Shown here piece after piece: positions 42,744 to 49,407 of a stretch of 52,327 nt of DNA. The DNA is from Caryophanales bacterium UBA6865 (GTDB lineage: Bacteria > Bacillota_I > Bacilli_A > RFN20 > CAG-826), in the NCBI GenBank assembly GCA_002449265.1, contig DKCV01000008.1, positions 1 through 52,327 on the forward strand. Reading direction: 5' to 3'. Below the pieces are notes generated by a model. That model was not told where the DNA came from. It saw nothing but the letters and a program-made list of their open reading frames with translations, and did no database searches. How positions within the stretch are numbered: the stretch's first letter is position 1; the number at the start of each line of letters is the position of its first letter. The position numbers and the translations under genes are program-made.

Positions 42744-43115
42744 TTATTTTGCTGCTTTTTTCGCACTATCGTCCGCTTCTTTGATACGGGCGGCTTTTCC
42801 AGCAAGACCACGCATATAGTGGATACGAGCGCGGCGAACCTTACCCTTCTTCACGACTTCCACTTTTTGGATGGATGGCGTGTTAACTGGGAAGACACGT
42901 TCAACGCCAACTCCACTAGAGATTTTGCGGACAGTGAATGTTTCGCTCACTCCATGGCCACGACGTTGAATGACGACGCCTTCGTAAACTTGGATACGCT
43001 CTTTCTTGTTCTCGATGATACGGACATAAACCTTGACGGTGTCGCCGGACGAGAATTCTGGAATATCCTTCCGAATCTGACGGGCAGTAACTTGTTCAAC
43101 TAATTGACTATTCAT
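42744..43115 (-). CDS. rplS: Ribosomal protein L19
   Basis: This large-subunit protein lies at the 30S-50S interface. The 123 residues include the core RKDIPEFSSGDTVKVYVRI, RIQVYEGVVIQRRGHGVSET and VERVFPVNTPSIQKVEVV. The C-terminus is slightly extended by a lysine/alanine tail. It has its own promoter and terminator and is separated from the rpsP operon, which is divergent here. Confidence 0.98.
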   Translation of the reverse strand: MNSQLVEQVTARQIRKDIPEFSSGDTVKVYVRIIENKKERIQVYEGVVIQRRGHGVSETFTVRKISSGVGVERVFPVNTPSIQKVEVVKKGKVRRARIHYMRGLAGKAARIKEADDSAKKAAK

Positions 43116-43232
43116 TTTCGTTACCTCCTAGCAATATGTTCTCTTCAGGTTCATGCTGTGTGACTCAGTAGCGGAGCCCGCGTAGCGTTTTCACGCAAGG
43201 AAGATGATAGTCATTCTCTTGTCTATTGACAA
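43116..43232 (-). promoter_or_regulatory. rplS promoter and structured leader
   Basis: On the minus strand TTGTCA (43227-43232) and TATCAT (43204-43209) are 17 bp apart. The leader of about 80 nt has a GCGT-GAAA-ACGC hairpin (43185-43196) and a GCGG-(3)-CCGC hairpin (43171-43181), followed by the AGGAGG ribosome site. It may be an L19 autoregulatory leader of the type known in Bacillus; this is unverified. Confidence 0.55.
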
Positions 43233-43412
43233 GGAAAAATAGCGAAAAGTCATAGAAATAGAAGAAAGTGAGAACTCTTATATGCCTAAACGTGCCTTGA
43301 AATTAGCGCGCATATTGTTCGTTTAATGAAAAAACAAATCTCCTAAAAAAAGAAAATCCATAGCGTTTTTGCAGCGATAATTCAAAAAGAATGAGCTTTT
43401 TGAAAGGGAAAG
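43233..43412. other. Short gene-free region between rplS promoter and gdpD-like gene
   Basis: No gene or clear structure is seen. The region is A/T-rich, and no good terminator for the phosphodiesterase gene was found. Confidence 0.4.
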
Positions 43413-44156
43413 TTATTTGCGATTCTTTAAATATTCTTTCCGATCTTCGATAACAGAATTTAAGCTGAAATCTTGGAAAGTAATCATATCGGCATAAGGA
43501 GAAACTTCTTTAAGTTCTTCTTCGTTTGTTATCGTCCAAACATTAACAATATTCCCGTGTTTTCGGTATTTTTGGACTTTCTTCTCTTTCACCAAAAGAC
43601 GGTCGATATCAACGGAATCAAACAAATGACGGAATCTCCAAGTCCACGCTTCACCTTTGCAAATTAATAATTGCCTTTGGAAACGATGCCCTGCAAAGAA
43701 GAGAGCACGCGGATCGAAAGAAATAAGAACAATCTTCTTCGTGTCTACGATTTGACGGAGGATTTTCTTTGCCGCTTTCGCTAAGCGATACCAGTTATTT
43801 TGATAAACCTTTAATTCAACGACGATGACTTCTTTTTCTTGATTAAGGTCTAACACTTCTTGGAAGGTAGGAATCTCCCCTCCGTCTAATAAGGTATAGT
43901 TCTCCTTAATCTCTTTTAAGGTCAATTCTTCAATGATTCCTTTTTTACCAGTCGTACGAGCAAGCTCGCTATCGTGGCAAACGACTAATTCCCCATCTTT
44001 GGTAAGATGGATATCAAGTTCAAAAGCGAGGTTATAATCCATCGCATGTTTGAACGCTTTTAAGCCATTCTCTGTGTATTCTTCATTGTGTAAGCCGCGG
44101 TGAGCAATGCCTAAATAGGGTTGCTCTAAATACGCATTAAACTTTTTGTTTTTCAT
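43413..44156 (-). CDS. Glycerophosphodiester phosphodiesterase
   Basis: This enzyme hydrolyses glycerophosphodiesters to glycerol 3-phosphate and an alcohol. The 247 residues have the GDPD signature: IAHRGLHNEEYTENGLKAF, the metal-binding ELDIHLTKDGELVVCHD, and VVELKVYQNNW. No signal peptide is present, so it acts in the cytoplasm. It separates rplS from the divergent rpsP operon, a position that is not conserved in Bacillus. Confidence 0.93.
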   Translation of the reverse strand: MKNKKFNAYLEQPYLGIAHRGLHNEEYTENGLKAFKHAMDYNLAFELDIHLTKDGELVVCHDSELARTTGKKGIIEELTLKEIKENYTLLDGGEIPTFQEVLDLNQEKEVIVVELKVYQNNWYRLAKAAKKILRQIVDTKKIVLISFDPRALFFAGHRFQRQLLICKGEAWTWRFRHLFDSVDIDRLLVKEKKVQKYRKHGNIVNVWTITNEEELKEVSPYADMITFQDFSLNSVIEDRKEYLKNRK

Positions 44157-44243
44157 AAATCAATTAATCCTTCCTCACCATTATAGAAGAAACCATCAAA
44201 AATAGGAGGGCATTTCATTCAAGATGATGTCAAGCGTTTTTAC

Positions 44244-44272
44244 TTGACAGGATAAAATAGCAAGCGTATATT
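44244..44272 (+). promoter_or_regulatory. Promoter of the rpsP-khpA-rimM-trmD operon
   Basis: A perfect TTGACA (44244-44249) and TATATT (44267-44272) are 17 bp apart. The start is near 44279, 23 bp before the rpsP ATG, which has AGGAGAT upstream. Confidence 0.82.
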
Positions 44273-44301
44273 CCTACTTGTTCTACAGGAGATATTACAT
44301 T

Positions 44302-44592
44302 ATGTCAGTCAAAATTAGATTAACCAGAATCGGACGCCACAAAGATCCATTCTACCGTATTGTCGCTGCCGATAGCCGTATGCCAAGAGATGGCCGCTAC
44401 ATCGAACAAATCGGAACTTATGATCCAAAACTCGGCATCGAAAAAGCCGATATCAACGAAGAGCTCGCTTTAAAGTGGCTTAGTAACGGTGCTGCTCCAA
44501 GCGATTCCATCCGTGCCATGTTCTCCAAAAAGGGAATTATGAGCAAATACGCCGAATCCAAAAAGGCTAACGGCAAGAAAGAGGCGAAATAA
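44302..44592 (+). CDS. rpsP: Ribosomal protein S16
   Basis: This small-subunit protein is needed for 30S assembly. The 96 residues begin MSVKIRLTRIGRHKDPFYRI, the family hallmark, with DGRYIEQIGTYDP. The start at 44302 is fixed by the AGGAG ribosome site. It is the first gene of the operon. Confidence 0.98.
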   Translation: MSVKIRLTRIGRHKDPFYRIVAADSRMPRDGRYIEQIGTYDPKLGIEKADINEELALKWLSNGAAPSDSIRAMFSKKGIMSKYAESKKANGKKEAK

Positions 44593-44594
44593 CA

Positions 44595-44882
44595 ATGATC
44601 GACTACGAGAAGGTAATTCACGGCCTCATTGATCCACTCGTTGAGAAAAAAGAATCCATTATGATTCGCGAGCTCCCAGGTGGAAATGAGCGCGACGTGA
44701 CCGTTCTTATCGTGGCCGAAGACGATGATACCGCACGTTTAATCGGAAAGCGCGGTGCCGTCGCCAATGCGCTCCGCGAAGCCATTGGCATTGCGTCTAA
44801 AGCGGATAATAGTAACACCCGCATCCATTTAAAATTTGAAAGCTTCAACGAAGAGAAGCAGGAGGATAGTGACGCTGAGTAA
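44595..44882 (+). CDS. khpA: KH-domain RNA-binding protein KhpA (YlqC)
   Basis: This small KH-domain protein, in Firmicutes a partner of KhpB, affects cell division and small-RNA function. The 95 residues include the GxxG loop in ARLIGKRGAVANALREAI. It has an acidic tail (EEKQEDSDAE). It starts 2 bp after rpsP and is followed by rimM after 21 bp. This is the classical rpsP-khpA-rimM-trmD order. Confidence 0.95.
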   Translation: MIDYEKVIHGLIDPLVEKKESIMIRELPGGNERDVTVLIVAEDDDTARLIGKRGAVANALREAIGIASKADNSNTRIHLKFESFNEEKQEDSDAE

Positions 44883-44903
44883 TCTCGGCGTCCTTTCTTT
44901 ATT

Positions 44904-45416
44904 ATGAGCCGTATTGAACTTGGTTCCATTCAACGCACTTTTGGATTAAACGGGGAGATGCGTGTATATTCAGAAACCGATTTTGCCTCCCTCCGTTTCC
45001 AAAAGGGAACGAAAATGACTCTTGTCTCGAAAAAAGGCGAAGAGTTGCCCGTGACAGTGAAAAGTTTTCGCGATGCAGGGCAATTCTATTTTGTCGCATT
45101 CCATGAAATTCCTTCCATCGAAGAAGCCGAAAAACACATTCATGACGCAATCATGATGGAAAAAGAAGATGCAATTCTCCCAAAAGGGTATTACCGAAAC
45201 GGGGAATTAGAAGGTTGCTCTGTTTTTGATGAGTCTGGGAAAATGCTAGGGAAAGTAAAACGCGTAGAAACTAACGCCCCCACCCCTAATCTTAGAGTCA
45301 GTCGCGAAAACGCGAAAGATTTCTTTGTCCCCTTCCTTTTTGATACGTTTATCGTTTCTATTGACTTAACGAAAAAAGAAATCATCATCAAACTTATGGA
45401 AGGAATGCTTTCATGA
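44904..45416 (+). CDS. rimM: Ribosome maturation factor RimM
   Basis: This protein binds S19 and assists 30S head maturation. The 170 residues have the N-terminal RimM barrel (GSIQRTFGLNGEMRVYSET) and C-terminal PRC-barrel (LEGCSVFDESGKMLGKVKRV, then FVPFLFDTFIVSID). No clear Shine-Dalgarno is visible before its ATG. It overlaps trmD by 4 bp. Confidence 0.95.
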   Translation: MSRIELGSIQRTFGLNGEMRVYSETDFASLRFQKGTKMTLVSKKGEELPVTVKSFRDAGQFYFVAFHEIPSIEEAEKHIHDAIMMEKEDAILPKGYYRNGELEGCSVFDESGKMLGKVKRVETNAPTPNLRVSRENAKDFFVPFLFDTFIVSIDLTKKEIIIKLMEGMLS

Positions 45417-46183
45417 GAATCTCAATTCTTACTCTTTTCCCAGAGATGTTTATAGGGTTTAAGAATAGCTCAATCATTGCTAGAGCGATCAAAAAAGGCA
45501 TCGTCAGTGTCGATACCGTCAATATTCGCGACTTTACCAAAGATAAATACGGGAGAGTCGACACTCCTCCAATCGGGGGTGGCGCAGGACTAATTGAAAA
45601 GTGTCAGCCAATTGTCGATGCGCTTAATTCCGTTAAAGATGAAGGCGCTCATACGATACTATTTTCGCCGCGTGGGGGCACTTACGACGAAAAAAAAGCA
45701 AGAGAACTAGCAAAATTAGACCATTTGATTTTAATATGCGGACACTATGAAGGTGTCGATGAACGCGTAAATTCCTATGTCGATGAACTCCTTTCCATTG
45801 GTGATTACATCCTCACGGGTGGGGAAATTCCTTCGATGGCCGTCAGCGATAGCGTGATTCGACTGCTCGACGGCGCGATTACTAGCGCGTCTTTAGATAA
45901 CGAATCATTTAATGAGTCGCTTTTAGAATACCCCCAATACACCGAACCCTATGACTTTAACGGCGATAAGGTCCCGGATTTACTTTATAGCGGGAATCAC
46001 GAAGCAATCGAGAAATGGCGGAGAAAAGAATCCCTTCGTCTCACCAAAAAATACCGTCCTGATCTATTTAGGAAAATTGTTTTATCCAAACAAGATAAGA
46101 AATTGCTCAAAGAATTAGAGAGCGACGAGACTCCCGATTGGGAAAAAAAGGCCCTTCTTAAGGGCCATAAATTCATTCACTGA
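45413..46183 (+). CDS. trmD: tRNA (guanine-N1-)-methyltransferase
   Basis: This SAM-dependent SPOUT enzyme methylates G37 next to the anticodon. The 256 residues contain SILTLFPEMF, DTPPIGGGAGL, ILICGHYEGVDERV and the knot segment SIGDYILTGGEIPSMAVSD. The C-terminal domain ends YRPDLFRKIVLSKQDKKLL. The length is normal. Its stop overlaps the convergent spx gene by 7 bp. Confidence 0.98.
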   Translation: MRISILTLFPEMFIGFKNSSIIARAIKKGIVSVDTVNIRDFTKDKYGRVDTPPIGGGAGLIEKCQPIVDALNSVKDEGAHTILFSPRGGTYDEKKARELAKLDHLILICGHYEGVDERVNSYVDELLSIGDYILTGGEIPSMAVSDSVIRLLDGAITSASLDNESFNESLLEYPQYTEPYDFNGDKVPDLLYSGNHEAIEKWRRKESLRLTKKYRPDLFRKIVLSKQDKKLLKELESDETPDWEKKALLKGHKFIH

Positions 46184-46653
46184 TTCTTGTGCGATTCAGC
46201 ACGTGCTTTATTGAGTTTCTCTAAAGTCGAGAGGGCATTGCACGAGCAAGTTTCGTATTTTGGGCAATTAACGGCACTACAAGCTTCTTCTGCCATACGT
46301 CTAGCGCGGGGAATGAAAGTCTCGATTTCTTCAGGGTTATAGCCAACTTGAACTCGATGATCATCTACGATGATGGGGCGACGAAGAATGCTTGGATTCT
46401 CAAGAACGAAATTGATCAGTTCACTGATTTTCATTTCGTCAAAGTCGATATTATTCTCCAAAACGATTTTGCTACGAGGAGAGATGATGTCGTCTGTTCC
46501 GTTCTCACATTTCGAAATAATCTCTTTTAAATCCGCTTTGGTGAGTTTATGAGAAAAGATATCCTTACTTTCGTAAGGTATTTTTTGTTCATCGAACCAG
46601 CGTTTCACCTTGCGACAACTGCTGCAACTTGGGGAATAATAAATCTTAATCAT
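46177..46653 (-). CDS. spx: Spx-family RNA polymerase-binding regulator with Cys-rich tail
   Basis: Spx binds the RNA polymerase alpha C-terminal domain and switches transcription under disulfide stress. The 158-residue protein has an ArsC-like thioredoxin fold with redox switch C10-x-x-C13 (SCSSCRK) and the RRPII motif (91-95). It is about 25 residues longer than Bacillus Spx. The tail carries four cysteines (C125, C130, C136, C138), suggesting an extra metal or redox site. It could be an Spx paralogue with a changed role. Confidence 0.85.
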   Translation of the reverse strand: MIKIYYSPSCSSCRKVKRWFDEQKIPYESKDIFSHKLTKADLKEIISKCENGTDDIISPRSKIVLENNIDFDEMKISELINFVLENPSILRRPIIVDDHRVQVGYNPEEIETFIPRARRMAEEACSAVNCPKYETCSCNALSTLEKLNKARAESHKNQ

Positions 46654-46880
46654 AGCGAGTTCATTCTATCATGTTTGACGATAGAGAAAGCAAAGAAAAA
46701 TGAAGGAATTGCATCCGTGAACCTCTACCCCCTACCCCTCTAATTTTCTTCGCGATTAAAAATAGGAAAGAGAGAACGAAAGAAAAAAGAGAAGCACGTA
46801 CGCGCCAATTTTGGGGACGGAAAGAAAAAGACTAAAGAAAAACCATTCCTTTTTTCCATAAATAGTTATTTTTCAAAAAA
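46654..46880. other. Gene-free A/G-rich region between spx and the pseudouridine synthase
   Basis: No gene is seen. The plus strand is strongly purine-rich (GAAAG-type repeats) and should hold the spx promoter on the minus strand. No clear terminator was found. Confidence 0.4.
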
Positions 46881-47849
46881 CTATTTTTGCCTTAATAAAA
46901 ATAATACATTTTCTTTTTCCTTAGGGAGGGGGGCTAGGAATCTCTTATGGGATAAATAAGATAAAACACCTGGGATTTCTCCAAACTCAAACGAATAAGC
47001 ATGAAGGAATTGCAAGGATAATCCATATTTTTCCTTGTATTTCCGGTTCAAAGCGAAATCCCCATATTTGGCATCTCCTAATAAAGGATGATGAATATAA
47101 GCCATATGCACGCGAATTTGGTGGGTGCGGCCAGTCAATAAATCGCATTCCACTAAACTAGAATCTTCAAAAATCTCTAAGGAACGATATAAGGTTTTCG
47201 CGCTTTTTGCCCCGTTAGCGATAGAAGCGACTTTAACCATCCCGGAATTACTATCCTTTTTTAAAGGCGCGTCCACTTCTCCTTCTCCTTCTAGTTTCCC
47301 CGCGACTAGAGCGTAATATTTTTTAGAAATGTTTTTTCTTTCTTTAAAAAGCTCTTCTAATTCTTTTAATGCCGCATCTTTTTTTCCAAATAAGACTAGC
47401 CCACTCGTGTTACGGTCAAGACGATGGGCAGGGGAAGGAACGAAAGAATGATGGGCAGGGTCATATTCGCCTTTGAAATAGAGATAATTTTGGACATTTT
47501 GCGTCAATGTGTTCCGCTTCTCTTTTTCATCTCCATAAACAAGTACCCCCGCTGGCTTATTCACGATCAAGATATTCGCGTCTTCATAGATGATTTCATA
47601 AGGAAGAGGCTTCTTTATGACTTCTTTAGGTTTAGCGAAGTCTTTTAGTTGCGTATCAGTGACGTAAATTCTCACCAAATCACCTGCATGAACGACCGCA
47701 TCCTTCTTGACCCAATGTCCATTAATTTTGATGTCCTTTTTTCGGAAGGCTTTATAGATGAAACCCAAAGGGGCTTCATTGAGGGATTTCTTCACAAATT
47801 TCTCGATTTTTTGTCCATCTTCTAATTGAGATACTTTAATTTCAACCAT
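46881..47849 (-). CDS. RluC/RluD-family pseudouridine synthase
   Basis: This enzyme isomerises specific uridines in 23S rRNA. The 322 residues have an N-terminal S4-like domain (about 8-66) and the catalytic domain with HRLDRNTSGLVLFGK (catalytic Asp), YYALVAGKL and LLTGRTHQIRVH. HRLDRNTSG is the form usual in RluC-like members. The ATG at 47849 (MVEIKVSQL) is preferred over one eight codons earlier. Exact target uridines cannot be deduced. Confidence 0.92.
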   Translation of the reverse strand: MVEIKVSQLEDGQKIEKFVKKSLNEAPLGFIYKAFRKKDIKINGHWVKKDAVVHAGDLVRIYVTDTQLKDFAKPKEVIKKPLPYEIIYEDANILIVNKPAGVLVYGDEKEKRNTLTQNVQNYLYFKGEYDPAHHSFVPSPAHRLDRNTSGLVLFGKKDAALKELEELFKERKNISKKYYALVAGKLEGEGEVDAPLKKDSNSGMVKVASIANGAKSAKTLYRSLEIFEDSSLVECDLLTGRTHQIRVHMAYIHHPLLGDAKYGDFALNRKYKEKYGLSLQFLHAYSFEFGEIPGVLSYLSHKRFLAPLPKEKENVLFLLRQK

Positions 47850-47937
47850 GCTGACATTATCGAGTAAAGGCACGCAATAAGCAATTGCAAACGATTAACA
47901 ATATCTCTATAATTTCCCTTGCGCGAAAGCGTGATTT

Positions 47938-48028
47938 GGAGGAATACCCAAGTGGTTGAAGGGGCGGGCTTGGAAAGCTCGTAGTATCTTAACCGGTAGC
48001 TGGGGTTCGAATCCCCATTCCTCCGCCA
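47938..48028 (+). tRNA. tRNA-Ser(GGA)
   Basis: This class II tRNA has acceptor GGAGGAA pairing TTCCTCC, anticodon loop TTGGAAA (anticodon GGA) between CGGGC and GCTCG, a long variable arm, T-arm TGGGGTTCGAATCCCCA and encoded CCA. The second restriction island begins directly downstream. Confidence 0.96.
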
Positions 48029-48115
48029 TGAGAAGTCTATACGAACCATATGGATTAACCGATATGGATTCGTGTTTGAAACTTATCTAAAGGAAAGATA
48101 AGGAATAAAGGAAGG
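48029..48115. repeat. Short repeats at the tRNA-Ser/island junction
   Basis: ATATGGATT occurs twice, at 48048-48056 and 48062-48070, separated by five bases. CTTATCT/AGATAAG forms a 7-bp hairpin shortly after. These could be remnants of an integration site, but no second copy of the tRNA 3' end was found in the window. Confidence 0.4.
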
Positions 48116-48142
48116 GATCCATAGGAATATGGGTCTTTTTTT
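48116..48142 (+). terminator. Intrinsic terminator after tRNA-Ser
   Basis: GATCCATA (48116-48123) pairs with TATGGGTC (48128-48135), with one wobble and loop GGAA, followed by seven T. Confidence 0.85.
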
Positions 48143-48166
48143 GTACATTACCATGTTTATCATAGG

Positions 48167-48195
48167 TTGAATTTCTGTCCCAAAAAGTGTTATAT
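48167..48195 (+). promoter_or_regulatory. Promoter of the right-hand restriction locus
   Basis: TTGAAT (48167-48172) and TTATAT (48190-48195) are 17 bp apart. The spacer ends AAAAAGTG before the -10, resembling AGAAAGTG at the same place in the left xre promoter. AGGAG precedes the start codon at 48227. Confidence 0.7.
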
Positions 48196-48226
48196 TTATA
48201 TCATAAGAAAATACAGGAGTGAATAC

Positions 48227-48418
48227 ATGACTTATCCAGAGGCCATTAAGAAATTGCGCAGCAAATTAATACTTACACAGACTGAATTCGGTGAGCTTTT
48301 AGGCGTTTCTTTTGCCACTGTTAACCGTTGGGAAGGCGGAAAGTTCAAACCAACTATTAAACTGAAAAGGAAATTAGCTCCTTATTTTGATAAATACGGA
48401 ATTGAGGTGGATGAATGA
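48227..48418 (+). CDS. Small XRE-family regulator heading the second R-M locus
   Basis: This 63-residue protein is one XRE/Cro domain with FGELLGVSFATVNRWEGG and PTIKLKRKL. It is a clear relative of the regulator at 4057-4266, although the restriction genes behind the two are unrelated. The ATG at 48227 has an AGGAG site. Its stop overlaps the start of the next gene (ATGATG), so it is co-translated with the methylase part. A controller role is inferred. Confidence 0.9.
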   Translation: MTYPEAIKKLRSKLILTQTEFGELLGVSFATVNRWEGGKFKPTIKLKRKLAPYFDKYGIEVDE

Positions 48419-49407
48419 TGTTTGAAAAAGAGATAAGCATTAAGGATATCTATTCCTCATTCCCAGAAGTTCTAAATATTCTTTTGCATGACAATACGAC
48501 GAAGAAAAATATCATTTGGGCCACTGATAACTACAAGAATAAAGGATTGGGACACTTACCTACTGATGAGATTAAACCCTTTCATTTAATGGGAAAGGTT
48601 AGAACGATTAGACCAAGAATCGAGAAAAGCAAAGCGGAACAAACAAAAAGATGTAAAGATAACGCCGAGGTTTTTACGCCTTCTTGGATTGTGAATAAGC
48701 AAAATAACTTGGTGGATAACGCTTGGTTTGGCAGTGAAAACAAATTCAATATAGAAAAAGCCGACAATACTTGGGAACCCACTGAAGAAGTTATTTTTAG
48801 CAATGATAAAACATGGATAAATTATGTTAACGATGTTCGTTTGGAGATATGCTGCGGGGAAGCCCCGTATCTTGTATCAAGGTATGATACCGTAACTGGA
48901 GAAAAAATTGAAAACAAGAATAGGATAGGCCTTCTTGATAGGAAATTCAGAGCAATAAACGAGAACGCTAAAGATGATGAGGAATGGGTCGAGTATGCAA
49001 TAAAGGCCATCAAATCCATATATGGATACGAGTTTCAGGGCGATAACCTTCTGATAGCAAGAGAAAATGTTTTGCTTGATTTTTTGGATTATTACTTAGC
49101 AAGATTCGATGAATTACCAGAGAAAGAGCTTCTTATTGATATCGCAACAATAATCAGCTGGAACATTTGGCAGATGGACGGGATTAAATACGTCGTCCCT
49201 TTCTCATGCCACAATGAAGTAGAGGAGCAAGTTCAGCTTAATCTATTTGGTGACCCAGTAGAGCCTAAAGTAGACATTTGCCCCGGATGCAAGGCCAACG
49301 ATCCTAAGAAGCACAACGGAAAGCGATGCTACATCATGGATTGGGAAAAGAATAGGAAGATCAAGTTTGTATCATTAATGTGGAGGAGCAATAGCTATGT
49401 GGGATGA
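48415..49407 (+). CDS. Methylase-like subunit 1 of the second R-M locus
   Basis: This 330-residue protein resembles proteins annotated as restriction-modification subunit M. It has EVFTPSW (85-91), a SAM-site-like LEICCGEAPYL (143-153) where other methylases have a glycine-rich motif I, QGDNLLIARENVLLDFLDYY (198-217) and ISWNIWQMDG (247-256). A probable zinc site follows (C289, C292, H300, C305). The NPPY catalytic motif is absent but present in the next gene, so the two look like halves of one enzyme or a heterodimer. It overlaps xre by 4 bp and the next gene by 11 bp. Confidence 0.7.
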   Translation: MMFEKEISIKDIYSSFPEVLNILLHDNTTKKNIIWATDNYKNKGLGHLPTDEIKPFHLMGKVRTIRPRIEKSKAEQTKRCKDNAEVFTPSWIVNKQNNLVDNAWFGSENKFNIEKADNTWEPTEEVIFSNDKTWINYVNDVRLEICCGEAPYLVSRYDTVTGEKIENKNRIGLLDRKFRAINENAKDDEEWVEYAIKAIKSIYGYEFQGDNLLIARENVLLDFLDYYLARFDELPEKELLIDIATIISWNIWQMDGIKYVVPFSCHNEVEEQVQLNLFGDPVEPKVDICPGCKANDPKKHNGKRCYIMDWEKNRKIKFVSLMWRSNSYVG

